DNA of 64,000 nucleotides from Cycas panzhihuaensis (taxonomy: Eukaryota > Cycadophyta), in the NCBI GenBank assembly GCA_023213395.1, contig CM041465.1, forward strand, positions 67,835,741 through 67,899,740, given 5' to 3'. Below the pieces are notes generated by a model. The model was given only the letters and a program-made list of their open reading frames with translations. It made no database searches and had not been told where the DNA came from. The translations under genes were made by a program, and so were the position numbers. This document shows positions 37,237-48,290 of this stretch, piece after piece. The number at the start of each line of letters is the position of its first letter. The stretch's first letter is position 1.

Positions 37237-39522
37237 CACTCTGAAATGAACCTAAACTACCACCTTAGGTGTGACCCCATTCCCCCTAATCACGGTTGGA
37301 ATGACAGTTTAGGGTGGCCCTCTCGCTACTTTTGGGTTCCTCCTATAGAACCTCCTGCCCCCCTTTCCTGGGGGCCTTGCCCTCCTAATTGGGTGTGTTG
37401 TTCCTATCGCTACTGAGCCTGGAAACACTTCCCAACTATGATGACATGCTCAAGTATCATTACTCCCTTTCTTGCTAGCACTTCTTTCCCTAGAGGTCTG
37501 GTGCTTTCCCAATCCAAAACCTAGCATACCCTACTCTCTAGTGATCCTCTGCTCATGGCGTATCATCCCCTGGTTGATGTGATCTCTCTCTAGGGGACTA
37601 CATCCCTCCTAATATCCTCATGTGCCTCTAGGAGTTCCCTGCCTCACTCCCCTCATCCTGAGGCCTCCTCAAGGTCGTCAGCATCATGTGAATATGAGTC
37701 TTGCTTCACGATGACCTCAATGCCACCTGATCCACCAGTTGATCGTATCGTGCCTGGATATGATCTCTCTCACCCTCTACTCCTCATAGCCTCTCCTCCA
37801 ACACTTGGAGTCTCTCCTCCATCCCTCAAAGATGGTCCTCGAGTACTCCCACTTAGATGTGACTCTCTGTATCCCTAACTACTCCTCCCTAAACCTCCAA
37901 CACCTGGACCTAACCTTGTAGGGTGTCTCTCTCTGCTCAGATCCTGTTTAGCTCTCCCTGTAGTTGTCCCACTCTCGCATGATGCTCCTGGGACTCTACT
38001 ACCCACACATCCCTGGTCCTAACTAATGGGGCTAATTCCATCATATGAGCCCCTACCAATTGTGGCTCCTCTCCTGCCTGGATGGGAGGTTAACCCTCTG
38101 TGTAGACCCAAGGGAACATCTCCCAGACTACTACCTTGACCAACCTCCCCATCTCCGCTGCTCCTACGAAGTCAAATGTACCATATGTTAGTATATACAT
38201 CTGTATATATATACCAAATAAATTGAATCAAAATAAAGCATCTAGATACCTAGTGAATGAAATACGATAGGAAAAGGTAGTGTCTCACCTCCTGGGACTG
38301 TTGGCTCCTCGACTCAGATAACCACCTCCTCCTCAGGATTTTCCCCAGCTGTTGGTACCTCCTCCTCCTCCTCTTGTACCACCTCGCTAACAACCTGGCC
38401 TACCAAAGCATCGCCTCCACCCTCCTCAGTTATCATTACTGCCACTACTCAGGCTCTCTCGACTATCCTTAGCCTACTGACTGGTGTGTGGGGTGGCTTG
38501 CCTCTTCCTGTAGCTCCTAAAGGACCCGCCTCTCCCCCTGTAGCTCGTGAAGGCCCTACCTCACCTCAGACAGTCCCTGATGGACTTTCCTCGCCACCTA
38601 CTGCTCTTGATGGGCCTACCCCATCACTATCATCATCATCATCTCCTCTAGGATAACCTCCAACTCCTCCTGCTCTGCCTACCTCGTCATCATTGTCCCA
38701 CCTCAACCCTCTATATGGGTCTGCCATATAATCTGCCATGGTGAGGAGGTCTAGTGATGTCACCTCTACTGAGTGTCAGACATGCACCTGATCCTTAGTC
38801 CACCTGAATTGGGTCTACCACTTGTGGACCATGAGATCCCATGCTGAGATAGAGTGTAGCCCTCCTATCAGTGCTGCCACTCTAAAGTGATCGAAGAACC
38901 AGCACTACAGCAATGTGTTGTATGAAAAACCTTCTCTCCCAGTCACTCTGATAGCGTCTAACTGGGTGAGCAAGTTCGTCGCTATCAGGGTGGCCCAGTC
39001 CATCCTCTCCCTAACCTCACATCTCCTCACTATGTCTATCCAACTGCTAGGAATATCTCTATAATTTTGTTTCTGGGAAATATAGAACAAAATACCTAGC
39101 GCGATCAACTTCCTCATCCGAGGAATCCATGACATGAACATGCTCTAAATAGGTATCCCTCACCTCTCCCACCTATCCTGACCTGTAAAGAATATAGTTG
39201 CCTCCTTGTGTGCGGTGTTATTACTAGGTAATGCCCCTAGCAATGTCGGTGCCCCTACTATTGGTACTACCAGGATCCTTTGTATGTCTCCTGGTGTGAT
39301 AGTAACGTCCTCTACCTAGGGGAGGTGAAATACATGTCACCTGCAATCCCAGTGGGAGAAAATGTCGACTAGGAGATACTGGTCTGAAGCATACTGCGGT
39401 GTCCTAATGACCTTCAGCAGGTTGCATCTCCCTAGTATGTGCCTATCTCTCTGAGTCAGTATCTCTATAAAACTTATCATTACAACACCAATATTTTTTT
39501 TGTTATCCACTGTGATAATCAC
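37237..39522 (-). pseudogene. Antisense PMD-like gene of element C
   Basis: Read on the minus strand, opposite to gag-pol of C. Exon 1 starts near 39522 with a Val-Asp-Asn segment and MISFIEILTQRDRHILG, then DQYLLVDIFSHWD, a FHLP block and DVTITPGDIQRIL (about 39280). This resembles the plant mobile domain (FHLP-x-G-E-x-T-I-T-L-x-D-V-x-x-I-L-G). It continues QNYRDIPSSWIDIVRRCE, DWATLIATNLLTQLDAI and GLRWDNDDEVG with an Asp/Gly/Ser-rich tail. A GT-AG intron at 38288-38164 leads to exon 2 (GRLVKVVVWEMF, then a coiled-coil-like part). A few stops remain. Homologous to D. Function unknown; PMD proteins are known in plant elements and in some host genes. Confidence 0.7.
38164..38288 (-). other. 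Intron in antisense PMD-like gene (element C)
   Basis: 125 bp. The donor is CCAGGAG|GTGAGA and the acceptor TTTGACTTCGTAG|GAGCAG. Joining keeps one frame across PGG to AAEMGRLV. The same junctions occur in element D at 56568-56686. Confidence 0.6.
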
Positions 39523-39785
39523 CTGTCAAACATCTAAGAACTAATTAGAACTTCTATGTATCTATCTGCCTACCTTTAGGACTGCCTCTCACCCCTATTG
39601 GCTAGGTTTGGCACTTATTTGGGCCTTCTTTTATTTTTTTCAGTTGGCTAACCTCTGCCCCGTGCTAAACTCTACAGTACCACAAAGTTTAGCGTGGGGC
39701 CCCGCTAAGTTTTTAGCATAAACTCAGCAGCCTCATGGCAACTTTCGTGGCATTATGATCTTTGCCATGAGGCCAATGACACCCC
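39523..39785. promoter_or_regulatory. 5' flank of PMD-like gene with palindromic module (element C)
   Basis: Contains two inverted modules: CTACAGTACCACAAAGTTTA at about 39670 and GGCATTATGATCTTTGCC at about 39750. These match the palindromic CGGTACCACGAAGTTTG blocks in the U3 side of the family's LTRs and the region before the PMD-like gene in D (55155-55205). It may be promoter DNA. It ends at the deletion junction with copia R. Confidence 0.4.
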
Positions 39786-39829
39786 CATAAAAGGGTCTAG
39801 ATCTTGTGACACACTGACTTGTGTAGATC

Positions 39830-40906
39830 TTCTAACTGTTGGCAGAGGAGTGTCCACATACTCCTGTAAATCTGTTGTAGATTCATCTTCAGAAAAATCT
39901 TCCTGTTCTTCTGATTCCACAAATGGTTGTATTTTAAACTTGACTTGTTGATGTTCAGCTTGCTGCTCCTATTTCATTTTAACTTCTCCGCTATTTGATT
40001 TTACAAGGGGAGATTCATCAAATAGAACATCTCTGTTAATGGTGATTTTATGGGTAGTATGGTCCCACAACCTATATCCCTTCACACCATCCTTATCACC
40101 ATAACTAACAAAGATATATCTCTTGAATTTTGGGTCTAACTTTAAACATTTACTTTTGTCAGTCCAGGCATAAGTATTATAACCAAAAACTTTTAAATTT
40201 GAATAATCACATGGATGACCAATCCATACCTCTTCAGGAATCTTGTAATCTATTGCAAGTGATGGTGATCTGTTTACTAGATAGTAAGTTATTTGAATAG
40301 CTTCTGCCCACAAGCCCTGCTCCACTCTTGCATTACTTAGCATGCTTCTTACTCTTTCCAAGAGTGTCCTATTCATGCACTCAGCAATGCCATTTTGTTG
40401 CAGAGTATAGCTAGTGGTCTTGTGTCTTTCGATCCCAACTTGTCTATAATAGTTCTCAAACTCCAAGGAGTTGAACTCACCTCCATTGTTAGTTCTTAAC
40501 ATTTGATTGTCTTACTAGTATTGTTTTCAACTACAGCCTTGAACTGCTTAAACACACTAAAAACTTCAGATTCCCTTTTTTAAAAATAAACCCATACCTT
40601 CATGGAGAAATCATCTATAAATGTGACATAATACAATGATTCTCCATAAGATATTTTAGGGGTTGGTCCCCATACATCTGAATGTATATAATCTTGAACG
40701 CCTTTACTAGTGTGACTCCTTACTTTAAACCTAAGCCTACACTACTTTCTAAAAATATAATGTTTACAAAAAGCCAAATCTGAAAGCTGCAAGTTAGGAA
40801 GTAACTTGTGGTTTATCAGCACCTTAAGTCCTTTCTCACTCATGTGCCCAAGTCTCTGATGCCATAACTGAGCTGGATCTTCTACAATCTTTGATATTGT
40901 AGCTTC
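39830..40906 (-). pseudogene. Integrase of copia R
   Basis: GAG-pre-integrase zinc segment at about 40890-40760: AQLWHQRLGHMSEKGLKVL and FCKHY (second Cys lost). The core part is open at 40502-39969: RTNNGGEFNSLEFENYYRQV, where the catalytic Asp of DNGGEF is Asn, then NGIAECMNRTLLERVRSML with Glu kept, and KFKRYIFVSYGDKDGVKGYR (the copia GYS-type end). A linker rich in Glu follows to 39830. The block around 40505-40760 carries the first Asp region in another frame. The catalytic Asp change alone would disable it. Confidence 0.88.
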
Positions 40907-41345
40907 TTAGCTGATATATGTACTTCCCATTAAAATGTAAAGATTTCCTTTCTTTAAGGCTTTTATAACAACTAAGGTGCCCTTTGATACCTTTAGGACT
41001 CTTTCATGACATGTATGCTTAAAACCACCTGAATCTAATTCACCCAAGAAAATCATATTTCTTTTTAAATCAGGTACATGTCTAACCTCAGTTAATGTTC
41101 TAACCACCTCATCGAACATCTTAATTATGATACTACCAATGCCCACTGTCTTACAAGAAACTTCATTTCCCATAAGCACATCACCACCATCAAGAGGTTG
41201 GTATGATGAGAACCAACTCTTGTGTGGATACATGTAGTGCGAAGCACCTGAATCTAATAACCAATCATGGTGATAATGAGAAACATTATAAGCGACCAAG
41301 ACATCATCATCCATACCTTGATTTGAGTCCACCCAATTCGCCTCC
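40907..41345 (-). pseudogene. Protease of copia R
   Basis: Open 41332-40907 with HDWLLDSGASHYMYPHKSWF (catalytic D-S-G intact), GNEVSCKTVGIGSI and TEVRHVPDLKRNMIFLGELD, which are standard copia retropepsin landmarks. It is continuous with the integrase zinc segment downstream. A TAA at the end of the domain breaks the polyprotein. Confidence 0.88.
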
Positions 41346-42121
41346 TTGGCAGGATCTTCCTTTTTCTAAAACTCATTCCTTTTATAATAATCCTTCTTGA
41401 GGTGACCAGTCTTATTACAATGCCAACACCCGAGTTTACTCTTTTTACTCTTTGACTTAGACCTCAATGTATCCCTGGAGTTTTGTCCTCTCTTAAATGT
41501 TCTACCCCTTACTGTCATGACTTCTAGTATGGAGGTTTCAAAACTAGATTTCCTCTACACTTCTTCTATTAGCAAAGCACTGACAACAGAATCATAATCC
41601 AATATATCTATAGTGCTAAAACTAATTAAGGTGATAATATTATCCCATGATTTGGGTAATGAGCATAACAATGTAACAGCCTTGTCCTCATCCTCAATTT
41701 TAACATTGATACTAGTCAATTGACAAATAAGAGTATTGAAAACATTTAAATAGTCAGCAATTTTTATACCTTCTTTCATATGTAATGAGTACAGTTGCCT
41801 CTTCAGGTAGATTTGATTCATTACTGATTTGGTCATATATAGGCCTTCCAACTGGGTCCATAATCCTACTGCTATCTCTTTCCCTGCAATGTTAAATAAG
41901 ACTTCATCTGCCAAGCACAATCATATTGTGCTAAGTGCCTTTTTGTCTAAGTCATCCTAATAATCATCATCCATCCCTACGATTTTCTTTGATTTACCTT
42001 CAAGGGCTTTGCACAAACCTTGCTGTACAAGAATATCATGCGCTTTTAGCTTCCACAACTTCAAGTTGTTCTTGCCATTGAATTTCTCCACCTTGAACTT
42101 TGTACCTACTAGTTTCGTCAT
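41346..42121 (-). pseudogene. gag: gag of copia R
   Basis: ATG at 42121, 58 bases after the primer site: MTKLVGTKFKVEKFNGKNNL, KLWKLKAHDILVQQGLCKAL. The UBN2-type core is at 41920-41555 (GLWTQLEGLYMTKSVMNQIY, AVTLLCSLPKSWDNIITLIS). The zinc knuckle at about 41440-41385 reads CWHCNKTGHLKKDYY; the last Cys of C-x2-C-x4-H-x4-C is Tyr, a TGT-to-TAT change. Two or three stops of the TAG/TGA type are present. Confidence 0.88.
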
Positions 42122-42178
42122 TTTGGTATAGAAAAGCCGACATCAAAACCCTCACAGACTCGTTGCAAAATAAAAAGT

Positions 42179-42191
42179 GGCTCTGATACCA
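42179..42191 (-). other. Primer-binding site of copia R (tRNA-iMet)
   Basis: Minus-strand TGGTATCAGAGCC, the exact initiator tRNA-Met complement, two bases inside the LTR. Confidence 0.92.
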
Positions 42192-42193
42192 CT

Positions 42194-42836
42194 TGTTGAG
42201 AATACAAGGTCCCAAACTTTAAACTACCATAAGATCTAAACTATTTTACAACTAGTTACAGGAATCAAAACTAAGATTTAACATGCAAGTTCTAAAATCT
42301 GAGATAATATAATAACATCAATATACAAGCTAAACATCACATATGCACTTGATATAACATGGTAAAAGCCTAGCAATGTGCTAGGGAAACATCCACATAG
42401 GAAACATGTCAATCTTTATTGCTGTAGAATGGAGAAATAGTACATCTCAGTAGTAGAGTACTCTCAGGAACAACAACCAGCCGCTGCCCTCATCATAGTA
42501 CATTACATTACAGTCAACATAATAAGAAAATCCCTAAATGGGCTACATGAGAGGGACATCCAAGGCATGAATCTCAACCGTAGAATCTAGGGTACTTGTA
42601 TTGAATGACTCTGATTCTTTTTACATTTTAATAAGGTTTACAGGGCTAATTTTTTGGGTCAAGGGCTATCACCCCTGAACCCCCTCTTAGCGGGGAGCAT
42701 TCCATGCCCCCGCGCCCCCCAGCCAAGGGGGGCTCTCACCCCTGTTGTAACCCCTCGAGAGAGATTAGAGGAGGAAATCGCTCTGAAAACATGCTAAAAT
42801 TTTAACCTTAAATAATTGTTATCACAATATCCAACA
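42194..42836 (-). repeat. 5' LTR of copia R
   Basis: 643 bp. The plus strand starts TGTTGAGAATAC and ends ...AATATCCAACA. It is related to the copia Q LTR. A GC-rich stretch at 42640-42790 with paired runs of C and G stands out from the AT-rich rest. Confidence 0.88.
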
Positions 42837-43863
42837 CTTGTTGATCTACCACTTGGAAGAAAGGTAGTTCAAAATAAATGGATGTTCAAAAACAAGCACA
42901 GATCAGATAACACCCTAGAAAAACACAAGGCAAGGTTGGTAGCAAAAGGATTCATGCAAAGGGAAGGCATGAACTACACTGAAATCTTTGCTCCTATAAC
43001 CAAATGGCCTACAATCAGAACTCTTATAGCCTTAGCTTCTCAAAAGGGTTGGAAAATCCACCAACTTGATGTTAAGACCACATTTCTCAATGGGGACCTT
43101 AAAGAAGAAATTTACATAGCTCAGCTAGAAGGATACGAGATTATTGGTTATGAGCATAAGGTTTGCAAGCTCAAAAAGTCCTTGTACAGCCTAAAGCAAG
43201 CCCCTTGTGCTTAGTTTATCAAGTTATCTGAAAGAATGGAGCAACTTGGATATGAGGTTTGTGACTATCAAGATATTAATGCAACATTATTCATCAAGCG
43301 CCAAAATGATAAAGTCACTTACCTCTTAATATTTGTGGATGACATGCTAATAACGAGAAATAGTAAATAGGTGATTAGCCAGCTGAAGAAGGACCTTGCT
43401 AAAACTTTTGAATTGTCTAATATCAGGTTGATGAAATATTACTTGGGAATTGAAGTAACTCAAAAGAATAGCAAAATCTTTCTCTCCTAATAAAAATATA
43501 TCAATAATTTTCTGATAAAGTTTTAATTAGAAGGTACTCAACCAGTGGATACACCTATGGATCCTAATATTAAACTCTCAGCTGATGGTGACATTAGGAA
43601 GGCAGACGCAACACTCTACAGGCAACTTGTAGGTAGTCTCATTTATACTACTAACATAAGGCCAGATATTGCATATTCTGTTGGCATTCTTGCAAGATTC
43701 ATGAAAAATCCTAAGCAGAATCATTGGCAAGCTGCAATATGAGTGTTGAGGTACCTAAAGATGACTAACAAATATGGTCTATTGTATGAAACCAATGTAG
43801 AATTTAAACTTTATGCATACACAGACTTAGACTTTACCGAAGATAAAGACACAGGAAGATCTA
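42837..43863 (+). pseudogene. copia S reverse transcriptase and RNase H (first part)
   Basis: [60 protein letters not shown] and KSLYSLKQAPCA, then the active site YLLIFVDDMLITRN (about 43330). The connection is MKYYLGIEV and DTPMDPNIKLSADGDI, and RNase H begins RQLVGSLIYTTNIRPDIAYS to YTDLDFTEDKDTGRS. It is cut at 43863 by V. Few stops (TAG at 43214, TAA elsewhere). It is the best copia RT here. Confidence 0.92.
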
Positions 43864-44361
43864 TGTAACATAACCCCACCTCCATAAACGGAAGGAAGTA
43901 TTAGCATGCAGAATCTGTCAAAGGGTTATGTGATCTTGTGATTATTCTAAAGTGCTTACTTATTTAGAAAGTGCTTAAATAGTTGTACTCACTTATTTAG
44001 AAAGTACTAAAATAGTGGTCCTCTTATAGTGCATATATATTTAGCAAGTAGTTGTACTCACTTATTTAGTAAGTGCACTACACTTATATTTAGCAAGTAG
44101 TTGCATTCTTTATGCATGTATATTAAGTAGTTGTGCTCACTTATTTAGTAAGTGCTTAAAATAGAAGGAACCATTAGTAGTTGAAGCACTATATATACCC
44201 TCTTGGGTCTTCATTATAATTCATTCTTGGATCATATTACTTAAGAGAAAAGAACTTCAGCTCTCTTTAATGATCAATTGTCTCTTTTTTACTCTCTTTG
44301 GTGATTAACATTCCTCTTATTTCTCTCTTGTGAAGCTCTCTATTATGGAAGATACATTACA
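43864..44361 (+). repeat. 5' LTR of chromovirus V
   Basis: Starts TGTAACATAACCCC, ends ...GATACATTACA. A TATATATA box lies at 44190-44197. Upstream (43950-44160) are four diverged copies of a palindrome-containing unit (ACTCACTTATTTAGTAAGTG), a likely enhancer array. Confidence 0.93.
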
Positions 44362-44363
44362 AG

Positions 44364-44376
44364 TGGTATCAGAGCT
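44364..44376 (+). other. Primer-binding site of chromovirus V
   Basis: TGGTATCAGAGCT two bases inside the LTR, matching the initiator tRNA-Met complement but for the last base. Confidence 0.9.
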
Positions 44377-45216
44377 ACCTTCCAGGGCTAAGTTGGTGCA
44401 ATTTTTTTTTTTTTTTCCTCTCATATTTACCTATTGTATCCTCTCACCTTGCCTACTTGGATCTTGGTGATCATAAGGTAGTAAAAGTGTTAGGTTACCT
44501 ATTATTCAGGTGGAGATTTTCAATAAATCTCAACACTCAATAGGGCTAATTCTATAATAAATTATTCTTATTATTTTCCAACCAAAACACTATATTGCAG
44601 ATCCAGATAAGGGAAAATTCTCGTCTGCTTAACCATGGGAAATGCTTGGGCATAAGCCCTAAAACTCATTGTGAGAAGTACCACAGGAACCTAAAAGTAG
44701 CTGGCCGAAGTGTTTGCCAGTGAAACGGGCAACGACCCCATCCTATATTAGATTTCCCTTCCTTGAGTGTATACAAAGAGCTATCATTTTGAGGGAAATT
44801 TGTGGCTGGGTTTTAAGTAGTTATTTCTTTCAAGAAGTAATTGTTACAAATTCTAGAGAGCAGTACTTACTGAGACAGCATTTGTGACCAGTGAGTTTGA
44901 TTGTAATCCCCTAGAAAGCCTTCTATCGAGGCCCGCTACCTGTTCCGGTCAACATTGTATCAGTTCTCTAAACGCTCACAGTAAACAAACTAGTAGCAAC
45001 ATAGAATAAAAAAAAAAAAAAAACTTTTATTTGTCCCAAAAAAAAAAAATAGAGAGAAAGAGCAAAACTTTTGGGAACAACTGTCTATAGACACCCCTTT
45101 CCCTCTCATCTTTCATCCCAACTTCTTAGAACTCTAATTCTATCTCACTCATCCATCTTCATAAATTCCTTTCTTCTAACTAGTCCCTTATTCTTTAAAC
45201 ACCTTCTATAATCATC
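44377..45216 (+). other. Untranslated leader of chromovirus V
   Basis: 840 bp between primer site and gag ATG. It has two A-rich runs (about 45007-45050) and no coding signal. It presumably holds packaging signals, which cannot be read from sequence. Confidence 0.6.
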
Positions 45217-46380
45217 ATGGCTCCAACTCAAGGCGACCGAATCTCACTTTTGAAAAATCAATTCACCACATCACAATAAAAAGTTAAGACAAAAGTGCAA
45301 GAGGTAAAAGCTGGCTTGTTAAATTTAGCATCAAAATATGACATGGTTTCCACTATGGCCCAGATGGCATAGATAACAACACAAATTGCTTCAAATCAAA
45401 ATCAGATGGCACAAATTGTAGCATAACTTTCCTCTCATCAAGCAGGTCCTATACCATTGCCGCCACCCCTGTGCCAGCCATAATCATTTTACCATAAAAT
45501 TAATATTCTGAATTTTGATCCTAATCTGAACAGGGAAAGCACTCGTAGTTGGATAAGCAAATTAGAATCATACTTCGCCCTCCATCTAATGACTGAAGAT
45601 GATCAACTATTATATGCCTCTATCCATTTAGATGGGAAAGCACATCACTAGTTTAATTAGTGGAAAAAAGAGTACCCTTCAACACAAATATGGCAGCACT
45701 TCACAAACTATTTTTTTGAGCAGTATGAGGATACATAGAGTCAATCATTCTTCACTTAACTTACCAGGCTTAAGTAATCATCATTTGTAGAGTCATTTAC
45801 AGACGAATTCCAAGCATTATTCAATAGATATACACAAGGTCAAAATTTGGATAAGCAAACATTAATCGATACATATATAGCAGGGCTCTAGGACCATATT
45901 CAGATGCATCTTAAGACATTATCCTTACCTTCTCTTAAGGAAGCTATCAGAATGGCAAAGGCAGTAGAGGTAGAGTTCATAGTTGAAAGATCAGTATACA
46001 CCCGAAGAGACATCCTATGGTCCTCTCGACCTTGACAAACAGACTTCCAGCGGCCCCGTCCTCGGTTTGATGATGTAGCTTGCCCTCAAACGGACTTTCA
46101 ACATTCTTGACCTCAACTGGATGACGCATCTCTCCCTACAATAGATCGACAAGCAGAGGGATCCCTAACAAAAATAATCTAAATCTCACAAACTGAAGCA
46201 CAATGACGAGTAGAAGCAGGCCTCTGTATACAATGCTCAAAAAAGTGGACTTCTGGGCATGGTTGCATTTGTGTAGCGAGGTGTATGGTCTTTTCCATCA
46301 ACCCCATAGATGACCCATCATACTCTGATTCCAATGAAGAGGTTGATGAAGGAATCTAAGCAGACCCCAACCCTAACCCC
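45217..46380 (+). pseudogene. gag: gag of chromovirus V
   Basis: ATG at 45217 (MAPTQGDRISLLKNQFTTSQ). An N-terminal coiled region with Gln/Asn-rich repeats is followed by the capsid core: SWISKLESYFALHLMTEDDQ, IHLDGKAHH, IWQHFTNYFFEQYED and ESFTDEFQALFNRYTQGQNL. The zinc knuckle at about 46225 reads LCIQCSKKWTSGHGC, the C-x2-C...GH-x-C form common in chromoviruses. About ten in-frame TAA/TAG/TGA codons sit where CAA, CAG, TGG or CGA would fit. Confidence 0.88.
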
Positions 46381-46900
46381 TAACTAGAAGTGTCTCTGTC
46401 AACCGTAACTTCTACTGCTTGTCCTGAACCCTTACGAGTTAGAGGTATTCTTCGAAAGACTCCAATGTCAATCTTGATCGATGGTGGTGCGTCTTTGAAC
46501 TTTATAAATATCTCATTAGCTAGGCAGTTAAACCTATATATTGTCCCCAAGACTGGTTTCACTTGCTCTCGACCAGGTTATCAGAAGCTCCATTGTGCAA
46601 GTATTATAAAAAACCTATATGCCCAAATTAGCTCATACCTCTTAACTTCTAATTTTCATGCATTATCTATAAGAGGCTCTGATGCTATATTAGGGATCCA
46701 ATGGTTACAAACTTTGGGAACTTATGGCATGAATAACTCACCCTCTAATCCATTCATAATGTTTAAAGATCATATGGGAAAAACACACAAACTATATGGT
46801 ATTCAATCCCCTCCAAACCAACTAGTCTCACCTGGCTGTATGAAACGACATCTCTAAACCAACCTAGACTATATATTTTGCCTAAATAACATCCAAATTA
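46381..46900 (+). pseudogene. Protease of chromovirus V
   Basis: Open 46390-46857: PLRVRGILRKTPMSILIDGG with catalytic D-G-G (D-S-G is usual) followed by ASLNFINISLARQL, then ILGIQWLQTLGTYG, the second retropepsin landmark. It sits between gag and RT in one polyprotein. The Ser-to-Gly change could be damage or a variant. Confidence 0.88.
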
Positions 46901-48290
46901 ATACCCTAATCCACCCGCGCATCCAGGATGTGATTACAAAGTACGAGTAAGTATTTGCTCCTCTCCCCTCCACGACCCCTCCTGATCATGGGTTTTACCA
47001 TATGATTGAACCAAAATCTAACCATAACCCAATTAGCTTACACCCATATAGAAACCCCTACTTCTAAAAAAATGAAATTAAGAAAATCATGACTAAACTA
47101 ATAGATATGGGAATAATTCAGCCCAGTAAAAGTCCATATGCATCATTGATCGTGTTAGTTAGGAAAAAGGATGGCTCGTTTGGCCTGTGTGTGGATTACA
47201 AGGAGCTTAACAAGATTACTATCAAGAATAAGTTCCCCACCCCATGAATTGATGATATGCTTGATGAGATCCATGGAACATCAATCTTCTCTAAATTGGA
47301 CTTACAATTAGGATATTACCAGATCCTGATAGCCCCAAAAGATTGTAATAAGATAGCTTTTCAAACCCACCATGGCCATTTTGAATTTTGAGTGATGCCT
47401 TTTGGACTCTGCAATGTCCTAGCCACATTCCAAGCACTCATGAATAAAATTTTTGGTTCTCACCTTCAAAAATTTGTCATAGTTTTCTTTGACGATATAC
47501 TTATTTATAGCTCATGTTTGGACCATCACATTCATCATCCAGAAACTGTCCTCCAAATTCTACAGCAACACCAATTATATGCCAAACTTTCTAAGTGTGA
47601 ATTTGGAAAAACTGAACTCGAATACTTGGGCCATCTCATTTCTTGGAAAGGGGTACGTGTGGACCCCGATAAAATATCAGTCATCACTACTTGGTCAACA
47701 CCAACCAATCCCATACAACTGCAAGCATTCCTTGGTCTTCCCAGGTTTTATCGCTGTTTTGTTTGTAACTATATTGCAATAGCAACCCTACTAACAAATT
47801 TGCTCCACACAAACTCCTTTCAATGGTCTTTAGAGGTTGAAGCTACCTTCTCCTACCTCAATCTAGTGATGACCTCTACCCCAGTGCTAGTCACTCCTGA
47901 TTTCACCCAACCTTTCCAGTTAGAGTTTGATATTTCCAGATTCGGCATAAGCATTGTTCTTATACAGGATTATCACCCCATTACTTTTGAAAGTCAAAAA
48001 CTAGAAGACCATAAACTTTGACTATCAACTTACCAAAAGGAAATGTGAGTAATTCTACATGCTATGGATAAGTAGTGTCAATATCTTTTAGGGTCAAAAT
48101 TCGCAATCCTTACTGATCACCATAATCTCCATAATCTGATGGATCAACTAATCCCCTCAGAGGAACAAGCCAAATGGACTGATTGGCTTTAAGTTTTTGA
48201 CTTTATGATATCTTATAAGAAAGGTAAAGACAATGTCGTTGTAGATGCCCTTTCTCGTATTACTCCCAATTCCAATGACACCAACCCCAG
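46901..48290 (+). pseudogene. Reverse transcriptase and RNase H of chromovirus V
   Basis: RT: GIIQPSKSPYASLIVLVRKK, CVDYKELNKITIKNKFPTP, FSKLDLQLGYYQILI, MPFGLCNVLATFQALMNKIF and active site VIVFFDDILIYSS (FFDD for the usual YVDD). The thumb is KCEFGKTELEYLGHLIS. RNase H: FQLEFDISRFGISIVL (Asp) and TYQKEM (Glu), then FAILTDHHNLHNLM (Asp) and ISYKKGKDNVVVDALSR. 47392-48021 is open; a stop at 48019 and others lie outside it. Confidence 0.93.

Larger units (their letters stand above)
29753..39785 (+). mobile_element. Tat-type Ty3/gypsy element C (plus strand, deleted)
   Basis: It begins at 16560 and continues here: LTR, primer site, gag, protease, linker and RT start in the clearest reading frame of the family. 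At about 37236 the RT jumps to sequence that in D lies just past integrase (about 58030), so about 2.4 kb (RT-RNase H-integrase) is deleted. The antisense PMD-like gene follows. The element is cut at about 39785, where copia R begins; its 3' LTR is lost. Confidence 0.9.
39786..42836 (-). mobile_element. Ty1/copia element R, 5' half
   Basis: Minus strand: 5' LTR (42194-42836), tRNA-iMet primer site, gag, protease and integrase. It then stops in the integrase-RT linker (reading ...TVRRSTQVSVSQ at about 39800), where Tat element C sequence begins. RT, RNase H and the 3' LTR are missing. It is inserted in the RT gene of copia S: S coding resumes at 42837 with CTTGTTGATCTACCAC. Its gag is of the UBN2/Tork-like kind. 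Confidence 0.85.

Noticed and set aside
14587-42836. Copia Q (14587-16559) and copia R (39786-42836) as two halves of one element split by C
   Set aside because: They are complementary halves on the same strand, but their LTRs look only moderately similar, and the flanks (GAAAG versus CTTGT) do not form a target duplication. R also sits in copia S RT, while the DNA left of Q is not S.
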